Positions 8,068 to 19,728 of a stretch of DNA of 64,000 bases are shown in pieces. A program made the translations under genes and the position numbers. The stretch's first letter is position 1. Every line of letters begins with the position of its first letter. Under the pieces are notes generated by a model. The model was not told the origin of the DNA and ran no database searches. It was given only the letters and a program-made list of their open reading frames with translations. Origin of the DNA: Roseiarcus sp036489975 (GTDB taxonomy: Bacteria > Pseudomonadota > Alphaproteobacteria > Rhizobiales > Beijerinckiaceae); the NCBI GenBank assembly GCA_036489975.1, contig DASXES010000085.1:61596-125595 (forward strand), read 5' to 3'.

Positions 8068-9252
8068 TTAAAGGATTGCCGCGTTGAGCAGATTGCCAAA
8101 CGTCCAGCCAAAATGCTCGCGGTTGTCCGGCGCCTGCGTCATGAAAATCGCGAACAGGGAGTCTTGCGGCGAAATCCGAAAGGTCGTTCCGGCCCAGCCG
8201 CCCCAGTAATAGTCGCCGACCGATCCTGGCGTCGTCGCGAGTCCATATTGCAGACGCACGCCAAAGCCGAGGCCAAATCCGTGGCCCGGCGCAAGCAGCG
8301 CGTGGCTGCGGTCGACATGAGGTCCCAGATGATCGCTCGCCATGAACCGGATCATCCGGGGTCCCAGGATGCGTACGCCGTCGAGCTCGCCTCCGCCGCT
8401 TAGCATCGCAGCGAAGCGCGCATAATCTCCGATCGTCGACAAAAGCCCGCCGCCGCCCGATTCGAATCGCGGCGGCTCGGTCATGGGATTCGGATCGACG
8501 CCAAGGCTCATGTAGACTTGTGGCGACATTGGCTGTGCCTCCCGCGGCAGCTTCGAGGGAGGGATGAAAAAGGCGGTATCGGCCATGCCGAGCGGCTCGA
8601 AAATTCGGGCGCGGAGAACCTCTCCGAGTTTCGCGCCCTCGGCGATCTCGACTACGCGGCCGAGCACATCGGTCGACAGGCTATATTCCCAAACCTCTCC
8701 GGGTTGATGCATCAACGGCAGGGCGGCGAGCGCCTCTACATGCTCGGCCAGTGTTCTCTTCTGATTCCCCACGCCTGAGGCCGCGACGAGCGCCTGCACC
8801 TTTGAGGTTCCGGTGAAGGCGTAGGTCAGCCCCGAGGCGTGGCGCAGAAGGTCCTGCACCGTGATGGGGCGCCTGATGGGCGCAAGGTCGAGCTTGTCGC
8901 CGTTGACGACACCCACTTTCGTGTCGGCGAAAGCGGGAATGTATTTCGAGACCGGATCAGTGATGAGGAGCCGCCCCTCCTCGACCAGCATCATCGTCGC
9001 GACCGAAACGATCGGCTTGGTCATCGAATAGATGCGGAAGATCGCATCATCGCTCATCGGCGGGCCGCCGGGCCTGAGCGCGCCGACCGATTGCCGGTAG
9101 GCGATCTTGCCGTGGCGGGCGATCAGCATGGAGACGCCCGGCGCCTTCTTCTCCTCGACCTGACGCGCCATGATTGCGGTCAGCCGCTCGAGCCGTTCTG
9201 GAATGAAACCCAGCGTTTCAGAGGGCGCGTAGGGCAGGGCGCAGGAACTCAT
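8068..9252 (-). CDS. Class-C beta-lactamase-related serine hydrolase, copy 2
   Basis: The second tandem copy, 394 residues from the ATG at 9252. I preferred this start over one 31 codons upstream because the paralogue begins the same way (MSS-ALxYAPSETLGF) and GAGAG lies before it. It has SMTK (SxxK) and WEYSLSTDVLG like copy 1. The copies diverge in the C-terminal half, but a stretch of about 200 bp (8852-9057 here, 7641-7846 in copy 1) is almost identical at DNA level, which suggests recent gene conversion. The gap to divergent rarA is about 100 bp. Confidence 0.88.
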   Translation of the reverse strand: MSSCALPYAPSETLGFIPERLERLTAIMARQVEEKKAPGVSMLIARHGKIAYRQSVGALRPGGPPMSDDAIFRIYSMTKPIVSVATMMLVEEGRLLITDPVSKYIPAFADTKVGVVNGDKLDLAPIRRPITVQDLLRHASGLTYAFTGTSKVQALVAASGVGNQKRTLAEHVEALAALPLMHQPGEVWEYSLSTDVLGRVVEIAEGAKLGEVLRARIFEPLGMADTAFFIPPSKLPREAQPMSPQVYMSLGVDPNPMTEPPRFESGGGGLLSTIGDYARFAAMLSGGGELDGVRILGPRMIRFMASDHLGPHVDRSHALLAPGHGFGLGFGVRLQYGLATTPGSVGDYYWGGWAGTTFRISPQDSLFAIFMTQAPDNREHFGWTFGNLLNAAIL

Positions 9253-9353
9253 CGGCCGGCTCTCGATTGGGTTGATGGTCAACAATGGGCCAGTCCCGGG
9301 GCGCCCGCAAGCCGCGCTTGCCAGCGGGGCGCCCGCGCGGGACAAAGCTCCCC

Positions 9354-10664
9354 ATGAGCCTGCTCGACTCCCTGAGCCCCAAGCCCGAACCGCCGCCGGC
9401 GCCGCTCGCCGAGCGGCTGCGGCCGACGACGCTCGCCGAGGTTTCCGGCCAGGAGCATCTGACCGGGTCGGACGGAGCGCTGACGCGCCTCCTTAAGGCG
9501 CCCTCGCTCGGCTCGATGGTCTTCTGGGGGCCGCCGGGCAGCGGCAAGACGACAGTCGCGAGGCTCATCGGCGCCTCGCGCAACGACACGTTCGTCCAGG
9601 TCTCGGCGATCCATACGGGCGTCGCGGAATTGAAGAAGATCTTCGAAGCGGCGCGGGCGCGCCGCGCGCAGGGGCAGGGCACGCTTCTCTTCGTCGACGA
9701 GATCCATCGCTTCAACCGCGCCCAGCAGGATTCCTTTCTGCCCGTGATGGAGGACGGCTCGATCACGCTGATCGGCGCGACGACGGAGAATCCCTCGTTC
9801 GAGCTCAACGCGGCTTTGTTGTCGCGCGCCCGCGTGCTCGTCTTTCGCCCGCTTGGGCCGGAGGCGCTGGAAGCGCTCATCGAGCGCGCCGAACAGGCGA
9901 TGGGCAAGCCTCTGCCGCTCGACCCCCCAGCCCGCGAGGCGCTCGTCAACATGGCGGACGGCGACGGCCGCGCGATCCTGACTTTGGCGGAGGAAGTCTG
10001 GCGCGCGGCGCGTCCGGACGAGACGCTCGACACCGCGCGGCTGGTCGAGGTCGTGCAGCGGCGCGCGCCGATCTACGACAAGGCGCAGGACGGCCATTAC
10101 AATCTGATCTCGGCCTTGCACAAAACCGTACGCGGCTCCGATCCGGACGCGGCGCTCTATTATCTTGCGCGCATGCTCGACGCCGGCGAGGACCCTTTGT
10201 TCATCGCGCGTCGCGTCGTGCGCATGGCCTCGGAGGATATCGGTCTCGCCGATCCGCAGGCGCTGGTTGTCGCCAACGCGGCCAAGGACGCCTACGATTT
10301 TCTTGGCAGCCCCGAGGGAGAACTCGCGATCGCTCAGGCCGTGGTCTATGTCGCGACCGCGCCGAAATCGAACGCCGTCTACAAGGCGTTCGGCGCCGCT
10401 CAGGCGCTGGCGAGAGAGCACGGCTCGCCGGCGCCGCCGAAGACCATCCTCAACGCGCCAACCCGGCTCATGAAGCGCGAGGGCTATGGCGGGGGTTATC
10501 AATACGACCACGACGCGCCCGACGCGTTCAGCGGCCAGAACTACTGGCCAGACGCGATCGGCCGCCGTACGCTCTACGAGCCGGTCGAGCGAGGCTTCGA
10601 GCGCGAGATTTCAAAGCGGCTCGAGTACTGGGCGAAGCTGCGCAAGGAGCGGGGCGGGGGGTAA
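9354..10664 (+). CDS. rarA: Replication-associated recombination protein A (AAA+ ATPase)
   Basis: A 436-residue RarA/MgsA clamp-loader-like ATPase that acts at stalled replication forks. Walker A is GPPGSGKT (residues 59-66) and Walker B is LLFVDEIHRF (about 111-120). ATTENPSF (sensor 1) follows, then the C-terminal tetramerisation region with a PDAFSGQNYWPD motif typical of RarA. The start at 9354 gives the usual N-terminus; an upstream frame extension of 23 residues looks non-coding. It is divergent from the hydrolase pair. Confidence 0.95.
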   Translation: MSLLDSLSPKPEPPPAPLAERLRPTTLAEVSGQEHLTGSDGALTRLLKAPSLGSMVFWGPPGSGKTTVARLIGASRNDTFVQVSAIHTGVAELKKIFEAARARRAQGQGTLLFVDEIHRFNRAQQDSFLPVMEDGSITLIGATTENPSFELNAALLSRARVLVFRPLGPEALEALIERAEQAMGKPLPLDPPAREALVNMADGDGRAILTLAEEVWRAARPDETLDTARLVEVVQRRAPIYDKAQDGHYNLISALHKTVRGSDPDAALYYLARMLDAGEDPLFIARRVVRMASEDIGLADPQALVVANAAKDAYDFLGSPEGELAIAQAVVYVATAPKSNAVYKAFGAAQALAREHGSPAPPKTILNAPTRLMKREGYGGGYQYDHDAPDAFSGQNYWPDAIGRRTLYEPVERGFEREISKRLEYWAKLRKERGGG

Positions 10665-10679
10665 GGGCCGATCGCCTGT

Positions 10680-10701
10680 GGGGCCGCTGGACGGCGGCCC
10701 C
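10680..10701 (+). terminator. GC-rich hairpin downstream of rarA
   Basis: GGGGCCGC (10680-10687) and GCGGCCCC (10694-10701) form a perfect 8-bp stem with a 6-nt loop, 16 bp after the rarA stop. No T-run follows, so termination is plausible but not proven. Confidence 0.4.
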
Positions 10702-10727
10702 GGAACAAACGCCCGAGGGACCGCGTT
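10702..10727 (+). promoter_or_regulatory. Weak EcfG-type promoter candidate (18-bp spacer)
   Basis: GGAAC and GTT are separated by 18 bp, upstream of the small membrane protein gene at 10864. All other candidates in this window have exactly 17 bp, so this one is weaker. The rest of 10665-10863 holds only the rarA hairpin. Confidence 0.25.
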
Positions 10728-10863
10728 TTCGTGCACTGGGGAGGCGCGCTTGATCAGGCAACGCGTCTGGGGGCCACCAGTTGAACGGCGCGAACGAGCG
10801 GCATAGTTGAGAGCTCAGGGATCGCCAGGAAGAATCGGCTAATCGATCTGAAGGGCGGGCATC

Positions 10864-11295
10864 ATGCGCGGCGGAGTTCCGGCCAGCTCTTACGGGGGCA
10901 GCCCCGGAAACGGCAAGCCAGGCGGGTTTAGGCGCCTCGCGATCAAAACATCAGAGATTTGTGGAAAGCCAGTCACGTTTGGAGCGGCGGTCCTCATTGT
11001 CCTTATCTGGGGGGTGAGCGGCCCGATTTTTCACTACAGCGACACCTGGCAGCTCGTCATCAATACCGGCACCACGATCGTGACCTTTCTCATGGTGTTT
11101 CTGATCCAGTCGACTCAGAACCGGGACACGGCGGCTATTCAGCTAAAGCTTGATGAACTCATCATGGCCACCAAGAACGCGCGCGATCATGTCGCGGCGG
11201 CCGAAGACCTCAGCGACGAGGAACTCGCGTCGCTCAAGAAACAGGTCAAGACCCGCAAGGCCAACGAAGAGTCGGACGACGGGTCCGACAGCTAG
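10864..11295 (+). CDS. Low-affinity iron permease-like small membrane protein
   Basis: A 143-residue protein resembling the bacterial low-affinity iron permease family. It has two transmembrane helices (about residues 40-60 and 65-85, the second followed by FLIQSTQNRDTAAIQLKLDEL) and an acidic, charged C-terminal tail. The QNRD-AIQxKLDELI signature is the recognisable part. Bacterial members are much shorter than the fungal Fet4 transporter and their function is not established; transport of iron is not shown. It is monocistronic, with a possible but weak stress promoter upstream. Confidence 0.75.
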   Translation: MRGGVPASSYGGSPGNGKPGGFRRLAIKTSEICGKPVTFGAAVLIVLIWGVSGPIFHYSDTWQLVINTGTTIVTFLMVFLIQSTQNRDTAAIQLKLDELIMATKNARDHVAAAEDLSDEELASLKKQVKTRKANEESDDGSDS

Positions 11296-11372
11296 CGCTC
11301 GTCATAAGCTAGCGGCGCGCGGGACGCCTTCGGCGCCGGCTAGCGCCTCGGACTTGCAGAAGCGCCGGGCTC

Positions 11373-11873
11373 TCAGCCTTTCGCGAACTTCACCTTCAGC
11401 GCCTTGATCACGTTCGCCGGCGCGAAGGGGGAGGCGTCGCCGCCCATCGAGGCGATCTGCCGCACCAGCGTCGCCGTGATCGGCCTGACCGGCGAGGAGG
11501 CGGGCAGAAAAATGGTGCGCAACTCGGGGGCCATCGCGCCATTCATGCCCGCCATCTGCATCTCATAGTTGAAATCGGTCGAGTCGCGCAGCCCCCGCAC
11601 GATGATCGTCGCGCGCGCTTCACGCGCCGCCTGGACGGCGAGGCCGGTGAATTCGACGACCTCGAGTTCGCAAGCCGCTTTCGCCATGATCGGCGCCGCG
11701 GCTTCGCGGATGAGCTTGAGCCGCTCCTTGACCGTGAACAGCGCGGCCTTGTTCGGATTGGAGCCGACGCCGACGACCAGCCGGTCGCATAAAGCCGCGG
11801 CGTGCTCGATCACATCCAGATGACCGTTGGTCATTGGATCGAACGAGCCGGAAAAGAAGCCAACGCGCGTCAT
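11373..11873 (-). CDS. coaD: Phosphopantetheine adenylyltransferase
   Basis: A 166-residue enzyme for the penultimate step of coenzyme A synthesis (4'-phosphopantetheine plus ATP gives dephospho-CoA). The nucleotidyltransferase signature TNGHLDVI follows GSFDP at the N-terminus. The C-terminal SSPVRPITATLVRQIA corresponds to the family's SSxxVR region, though spaced somewhat differently. The ATG at 11873 gives the typical start TRVGFFSGSFDP. It stands alone between two rightward genes. Confidence 0.95.
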   Translation of the reverse strand: MTRVGFFSGSFDPMTNGHLDVIEHAAALCDRLVVGVGSNPNKAALFTVKERLKLIREAAAPIMAKAACELEVVEFTGLAVQAAREARATIIVRGLRDSTDFNYEMQMAGMNGAMAPELRTIFLPASSPVRPITATLVRQIASMGGDASPFAPANVIKALKVKFAKG

Positions 11874-12063
11874 AAGCCGCAAGCGTTAGCTTGGCTTAAG
11901 CCGCACGACAAGCTCGCTTTGTGTCGCGCTGGCGCCGCCCGTTTGAGTCGGAGGCCCATTCGGGCTAAACCGGCCTGCAAACCGCTCTCCGCCCGATCGT
12001 GGCGGCCGCGGCGATGGCTCGCGCGTTGGCGCCAGCCCTTTGAAGATCGAAAGACCTCTCAGC

Positions 12064-12345
12064 ATGCCGATCGCCAAGGCCAGCGTTCCGACCGCCAGCG
12101 GCGGCAAATACGTGCAGCAGCTTTGCAAGCACTGGAGCCATCGACTCGAAGTCGACCTCTCGGAAAGCCGCGGCGTCGTCAAATTCCCGGCCGCGGTGGT
12201 CACGCTCGAGCCGGAGGCGAACGCGCTTGAAGTGACGATCGAGGGGGAAGCAAGCGAGGAGGTCGAGCGCCTGAAAGGCGTGGTCGCCTCGCATCTCGAC
12301 CGGTTCGCGTTTCGAGAAGCGCCGCTCAAGTTCGATTGGTCCTAA
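12064..12345 (+). CDS. DUF2218 domain protein
   Basis: A 93-residue protein with the DUF2218 pattern: an Ala/Thr-rich N-terminal segment (ASVPTASGGKYVQQLCKHW), a central beta region and an RFAFRE-xLxFDW ending. Members are small cytosolic alpha/beta proteins of unknown function. No strong ribosome-binding site precedes the ATG at 12064; a TTG at 12040 is the alternative. It lies 42 bp upstream of the OsmC gene and probably shares its transcript. Confidence 0.75.
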   Translation: MPIAKASVPTASGGKYVQQLCKHWSHRLEVDLSESRGVVKFPAAVVTLEPEANALEVTIEGEASEEVERLKGVVASHLDRFAFREAPLKFDWS

Positions 12346-12387
12346 GCTCAAGGGCTCAAAGGGGCGAACCAGAGGAGACGAACGACA

Positions 12388-12897
12388 GTGAACGCAGACG
12401 AATTGCGCGCCGCCCAGGCGCCGATCAAAGAGCGCTACCGCTCGGACCCAAAGGCGGGGATGGTGACGCTGAAGGCCAGCGGGACGCTCGATTCCGCAGG
12501 CATCGCCTGCAAGGTCGAGACCGGAAGAGCCCTCGCCGTCGCCGGGCTGCATCCGGCGACCGGAGGGAGCGGGGCTGAGCTCTGCTCCGGCGACATGCTG
12601 CTCGAGGCGCTGGTCGCCTGCGCCGGCGTGACGCTCAAAGCGGTCGCCACCTCGATGGGAATCGCGCTGCGCTCGGGCGAGGTCAAGGCCGAAGGCGACC
12701 TCGACTTTCGCGGCACGCTCGGCGTCGACAAGGAGGCGCCGGTTGGCTTCTCCGACATCCGGCTCAGGTTCGAGCTCGACACCGATGCGCCGCAGGCTCA
12801 GCTCGACACGCTATTGAAGCTGACCGAGCGCTATTGCGTGGTGCTGCAGACGCTCAAGCGCTCGCCTGCGCTCGACACCACGCTCAAGCGGGCGTAG
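12388..12897 (+). CDS. OsmC/Ohr-family peroxiredoxin-like protein
   Basis: A 169-residue OsmC-family protein. The two family cysteines are present in LEALVACAGVTL and ERYCVVLQTL, as expected for thiol-based hydroperoxide reduction. It starts at GTG 12388, with GGAG about 10 bases upstream. The sequence is closer to the general OsmC group than to Ohr. Its last codons overlap the 3' end of the leftward DUF6895-like gene by 14 bp. The role in peroxide detoxification is inferred from the family. Confidence 0.88.
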   Translation: MNADELRAAQAPIKERYRSDPKAGMVTLKASGTLDSAGIACKVETGRALAVAGLHPATGGSGAELCSGDMLLEALVACAGVTLKAVATSMGIALRSGEVKAEGDLDFRGTLGVDKEAPVGFSDIRLRFELDTDAPQAQLDTLLKLTERYCVVLQTLKRSPALDTTLKRA

Positions 12898-14248
12898 GCG
12901 CTTTTGTCGCGGATCGCTCTGCGAGGGCCTCCTCGCTGGGCGCTCCGCTCCGCAGACGGATGGCGGTGGAGCAGCTCGCGATGCGCTCCAAAAGCTCGAA
13001 CGCTTGCCGGCACATCGGAGAATCGGCGGCGTCATATTCGTAGGCGAGGGACAGGATCGTGCTGACGGCTTGATAGTCGCGTCTTCGACAGTTTTGCATG
13101 ATCGCGACGTCGAGAACGAACGGGATCAAGGCCCGCTGCTCCCTCTGTGCGAGGCTCAAAAACTCGGACCGCCAATGGCCCCGGTCATCGTCGAGATGGC
13201 GCATCAGTCGGCTGAGGCACGCTGCGTCGAACTGCGGTCCGGCAATCGTCACCGGCGGCGCCCGCCCGGGTCGAAGCGACGCGGCGCAGAGAAAGCCCAT
13301 GACGTAGGCCGTATGGTACGCGCTCCCCAGCGCGTATCGGGCGCGCTCCTCGCCTTCCAGCTGGGCCAGGCGCGCGAGGTTGACGTTGCCGCAAGGAAGG
13401 ACGCCAACCCGGTCCTCGATGCTCGCGAGAACCCCGAAGGCGAATGTGGCGGACGGACTCCAGGGGGCGCCGATCAGCGGCCACGCCAGCAGCAATTCGC
13501 CGGCGAGATCGTAGTCCTCGGCGTCCATGTACCTGGCCAGCATGGAGCCGACGTCCATCAGGATCGCCGGGCGGCTGCGGGGCAATCGAGGGCGTCGAAA
13601 GCCAAAGTCGGTGCAATACATGATCAAATGCGTGAACGCATAGGCGTCCATTCGCAGGCCGCCCAATATGTCGAGGGGCCAGTTGAGCATCGAGTCGCGC
13701 AGGTTGGCGCGCGGGCTGAGGCCGGAATCGGGGCCGTTCCACAAGGACCGGATCCATCGTCTCTCGAGCGAGGAAGACGGAGGCCGGTCCTCGGCGTTTC
13801 TCATCTGCGACGACGCACAGCATCTCAGAAAATCGTCGAAGCCCGCGTCGGGGTATCCGAGTTTTGTCAAAAGAATGTGCGGGACCGCGAATTTGAAGGC
13901 GAGCGCCGGATGGAGCGCGATATCGACAAGCACGCGTTCAGAGCGGGCATGGGGGGCGAGGCGCTGAGCGAGATGGTCGATGCGGCTCGCAATGTTTGGG
14001 CGGGAGCGCGACGCAGATGCGGCATGGATGAGCATCGCCGTTTCGGCGACCACCTTTTCCGGGCCGAAGCTGCACGCGGGAGAGTCGGGGTTTGCGTAGC
14101 CGTCGATGGCGAAATGGTGGATCGCCTTTCGCGCGAGGTCGAGTGCGCGACAGAGCCTGAGTTCAAGGTCGGCTTCGCTCCAGCTCGACACGGCGGCGGC
14201 TCCGATTTCTTGATTTCGCGCCCTATTGCGGGAAAGACCGGCGTCCAC
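12884..14248 (-). CDS. Hypothetical protein, DUF6895-like
   Basis: A 454-residue soluble protein that I do not firmly recognise. It is predicted to be largely alpha-helical, with a motif DAYAFTHLIMYCTDFGF near residue 210 that resembles the DUF6895 family; I recall that similarity and cannot test it. It has no membrane segments, signal peptide or obvious catalytic motif. The start is uncertain: GTG 14248 is the first start codon after the upstream in-frame stop, but it lacks a clear ribosome-binding site. Upstream by 134 bp and on the same strand is a 90-residue protein with a strong ribosome-binding site, so the two look like an operon. The 3' end overlaps OsmC tail-to-tail. Confidence 0.65.
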   Translation of the reverse strand: MDAGLSRNRARNQEIGAAAVSSWSEADLELRLCRALDLARKAIHHFAIDGYANPDSPACSFGPEKVVAETAMLIHAASASRSRPNIASRIDHLAQRLAPHARSERVLVDIALHPALAFKFAVPHILLTKLGYPDAGFDDFLRCCASSQMRNAEDRPPSSSLERRWIRSLWNGPDSGLSPRANLRDSMLNWPLDILGGLRMDAYAFTHLIMYCTDFGFRRPRLPRSRPAILMDVGSMLARYMDAEDYDLAGELLLAWPLIGAPWSPSATFAFGVLASIEDRVGVLPCGNVNLARLAQLEGEERARYALGSAYHTAYVMGFLCAASLRPGRAPPVTIAGPQFDAACLSRLMRHLDDDRGHWRSEFLSLAQREQRALIPFVLDVAIMQNCRRRDYQAVSTILSLAYEYDAADSPMCRQAFELLERIASCSTAIRLRSGAPSEEALAERSATKAPTPA

Positions 14249-14382
14249 TTTTTTGGCTGAGCGCTTTGGTCGGGGGCGGACTCGTAAACTCGCCCGACGA
14301 GGGATTCGACTCGCCGGGCGAATTCACGACTCGACACAAGGGAGAAATATTGGTTGAGGGCTAAATTTATTGAGAACCAAAT

Positions 14383-14655
14383 CTATTTCGGCCTGCTTGC
14401 TTCCACTGCGCCCTCCAGCGCTGTTGCGGTCAGACCGGCGGCGCGCAGGTCGCCGACAGCGCGCGCTGCGTCCGATGCGGGGAGCATGCAGGCGAGGATG
14501 TTGTAGCGGCCGAAGTTCACGCCGTGCCACCCGAGATCGCTGATGGCCAACTCCGGGCCAAGTTCGGCGATGAGCTTGCCCATGGCGCTGAAGTCGAAGA
14601 CTTTGGCCCTGATGAAATGCTGGGCGATTTCTTCATGCGACAGACTCTTGGGCAT
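14383..14655 (-). CDS. Small protein of unknown function upstream of the DUF6895-like gene
   Basis: A 90-residue protein starting at the ATG at 14655, with GAGGAG nine bases upstream, one of the strongest ribosome-binding sites in the window. It begins MPKSLSHEEIAQHFIRAKVF, contains GWHGVNFGRYNILACMLP, and ends in an Ala-rich stretch (SDAARAVGDLRAAGLTATAL). I do not recognise the family. It has one cysteine, no signal peptide and no membrane segment. Amino-acid composition and good initiation signals argue that it is real. Its only evident partner is the downstream 454-residue protein. Confidence 0.7.
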   Translation of the reverse strand: MPKSLSHEEIAQHFIRAKVFDFSAMGKLIAELGPELAISDLGWHGVNFGRYNILACMLPASDAARAVGDLRAAGLTATALEGAVEASRPK

Positions 14656-14813
14656 TACTTGACTCCTCAGAGCTCTGATACGCGGCTTTCTTTCGGAGTT
14701 GAGAAAGTCTGCGATCGGCGGTTGTTTGCCGTTACGATGAGGTGAACAGTGTACGCCGGCGAGACCGCTGTCTATGGGCAACATTACCTAAGCGTCAGGC
14801 GCGCGGGTCCGCC

Positions 14814-16451
14814 TCAGCGGATCGGGATTTCGATCAGCGACGGGCCGTTGCGCTCAAGCGCGTGCGCGACCGCCGCGCCAATCGCGTCGCGATCGTTGGC
14901 GCGCTCCGCCGGGACGCCCATCGAAGCGGCGAGCGAGAGAAAGTCGATCGCCGGGTCGGCGACGTCCATGCCGACGAACTTGCCAGCTTTCGCGTTGGCG
15001 TAACCCAGCGACTTGGCGACGTTCTGCAGAACGCCGTAACGGCGATTGTTGAAGACGACGAAGATCGTGCGTGCGCGATAATGCGCGGCGCTCCACAAAG
15101 CCTGCGGCGAATACATCGCCCCGCCGTCGCCGACGAAGGAAGCGACCCAGCCCTTTGTAGCGAGCGCCGCCCCGACCGCGGCCGGCATGGAGCAGCCGAG
15201 CACGCCGCCGCGGGCGAAGAAGTAGCGGCCGGGCTCGGTGGTCAGGAGGTCCTGGACACGGCCGAAGGTCGCCGCGGAATCGTTGGCGATGATCGCGTCC
15301 TCAGGCAGCGCGTCGAGCGCGGCCAAAACCGCAGCGTCCGGGGTGAGCGGCAGGTTCGCGCTTTCGGCGAGGATCGCGCTTCGGGCGGCTTCCCGCTCCG
15401 TCCTCCTGGCGGCGGCGCGCGCTTCGAGCCGCGCCGCGACCTTATTTTTGTCGGTGAGTTCCGCGAGGCGCCCGGCGACCGCCGCAAGCGTCTGGCTGAT
15501 GTCGCCGAGGAGCGCCGTGTCGGCGGCGTGCTCGCGTCCAAAGGCTTCCGGGTTGTCCGCGATGTGCATGACCGGGACGCCTTCAGGCACGGGCTCGGCT
15601 TCGCGATAAGGGTAGGCGACGAAAGCGCGTCCGCCGACCAGCACGATCGCCTGTGCTGACTTGAGATGAGCGCGCATGTCGGCGAAATCGGGCTTGAGCA
15701 CGCCGGCCCAGCAGGCGTGGTGGGAGGGAAACGCGGCGCGCGACGTGAGCTGCGTGCCCCAGACCGGAAATCCGCCGGCCTCGGCGAAGGCGACGAGGCC
15801 CGCGCTTGCCGCCGCCGGCAGGTCGTCGCCAAGCAGCACGACGACACGCTCCGGATCGAGGCCGGCGAGCTTCTCGGCCAGGCGCGCCGCATCGGGGGAG
15901 GGCCCGAGCCGCGGCGGGGCAGAAGCCGGCGGCGTCGGGTGATCGACCTCCTGGTCGAGGACGTCCATCGGCAGCGACAGGAACACCGGACCGCACGGGG
16001 GAGTGCGCGCGAGGCCGAAGGCGCGCCTCAGCGCGGGGCCGACGTCCTCGCCGCGGCGCAGCTCCTTCGCCCATTTGGTCACCGGCGCGGCGAGGGCGAC
16101 GAGGTCGCCCGACAGCCACGGCTCGGTCATGAGGTGCCTTGTGTCCTGCTGCCCGGCGGTGACGACGAGCGGCGTCTCGCTCGCCTTCGAGGCGACCAGC
16201 ACGCCCATCGCGTTGCCGAGTCCCCCCATCGCATGCAGGTTGACGAAGGCGGCGCGGCCTGTAGCCAGCGCCCAGCCGTCGGCCATGCCGACCGCGGTCG
16301 CTTCCTGAAGGCCGAGGACGTAGATAATGTCCGGCGCGTCGACGAGCGCGTCCATGAGCGGCATCTCGGTCGAGCCGGGATTGCCGAAGACGTGCGTGAC
16401 CCCCTCGTCGCGCAGGATGTCGAGCACAATGTCGCGGGCGCGTCGGGCCAT
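14814..16451 (-). CDS. Thiamine diphosphate-dependent decarboxylase, benzoylformate decarboxylase-like
   Basis: A 545-residue TPP enzyme. It is close to benzoylformate decarboxylase in layout: GNPGSTE (Ser27), the cofactor-activating Glu50 in GLQEATAVG, His73 in NLHAMGGLGNAMG, and a His-His pair in FPSHHACW, corresponding to the BFD residues Ser26, Glu47, His70 and His281. The C-terminal Mg/TPP-binding motif is FVGDGGAMYS...FNNRR. The start at 16451 has AAGGA seven bases upstream. The natural substrate may be an aromatic 2-oxo acid, but other branched members of the family exist. No mandelate pathway genes are adjacent. Confidence 0.85.
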   Translation of the reverse strand: MARRARDIVLDILRDEGVTHVFGNPGSTEMPLMDALVDAPDIIYVLGLQEATAVGMADGWALATGRAAFVNLHAMGGLGNAMGVLVASKASETPLVVTAGQQDTRHLMTEPWLSGDLVALAAPVTKWAKELRRGEDVGPALRRAFGLARTPPCGPVFLSLPMDVLDQEVDHPTPPASAPPRLGPSPDAARLAEKLAGLDPERVVVLLGDDLPAAASAGLVAFAEAGGFPVWGTQLTSRAAFPSHHACWAGVLKPDFADMRAHLKSAQAIVLVGGRAFVAYPYREAEPVPEGVPVMHIADNPEAFGREHAADTALLGDISQTLAAVAGRLAELTDKNKVAARLEARAAARRTEREAARSAILAESANLPLTPDAAVLAALDALPEDAIIANDSAATFGRVQDLLTTEPGRYFFARGGVLGCSMPAAVGAALATKGWVASFVGDGGAMYSPQALWSAAHYRARTIFVVFNNRRYGVLQNVAKSLGYANAKAGKFVGMDVADPAIDFLSLAASMGVPAERANDRDAIGAAVAHALERNGPSLIEIPIR

Positions 16452-16510
16452 GAAGTGTCCTTGAGCCGGCGTCACAGGGGTTAGGGGTGGACCGGCGCCG
16501 GCCGCCCTCG

Positions 16511-16714
16511 CTAGCCTATGCTCGTTGCGGGGGCGTGGGGAGGGCCGACCGCCGCGCGCGGACTGCCGATGGCGGCCATGTCGATGATCTCTCCGTCGAT
16601 GAGCGCGACGCGACGAGGGCCGCCCAGGGCGCCGGCCTCGGCCATCCGGTCATTTGGGTCGATATCGAAGCCTCGACACGCCGACGCTCGCGGACGTTCA
16701 AGAATTTCGACCAT
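16511..16714 (-). pseudogene. Remnant of an Uma2-family restriction-endonuclease-like gene
   Basis: A 67-codon frame with a good ribosome-binding site (AGGAG nine bases before ATG 16714). Its middle reads RRVALIDGEIIDMAAIGSPRAA, the N-terminal signature of Uma2/DUF820 PD-(D/E)XK proteins. A full member is about 190 residues; here the frame ends soon after the signature and the catalytic D-ExK part is absent. I therefore call it a truncated relic. It sits between gyrA and the TPP enzyme, on the same strand. Confidence 0.55.
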
Positions 16715-16812
16715 CGGCTCTCTCCTGGAAGGGAGTCTAATGTCCGCCGATCGGATGGCCAACACGGTTCCGACCGGACCTTTCCTGTCCTGTAAGCGGA
16801 GCGAGGAACAGG

Positions 16813-19554
<2,742 letters not shown>

Positions 19555-19728
19555 TGGGAAGGGATCCTGACGGAAATCGCGTGGCCGGGGTTTAGCCGAT
19601 TTCCACGATCTGCGCCAGTTCGGACAGGGCGTCGGGCGTCGATTTATTACCCTGCGAAATCATCAACTTATCCCGCAGCCAAAGCGGCAGCGCGACCGGC
19701 GGCCGTCCGCCCCCTATCGTGGAGGCCC

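Noticed and set aside
13004..14260. A 418-codon plus-strand frame opposite the DUF6895-like gene
   Set aside because: I compared both. The minus-strand product has a normal composition and a family-like motif, whereas this one is Arg-rich and low-complexity. The choice is not absolute.
12884..14655. The 90-residue protein as a ribosomally made peptide-product precursor
   Set aside because: There is no recognisable leader, core or modifying enzyme, so the label would be speculation.
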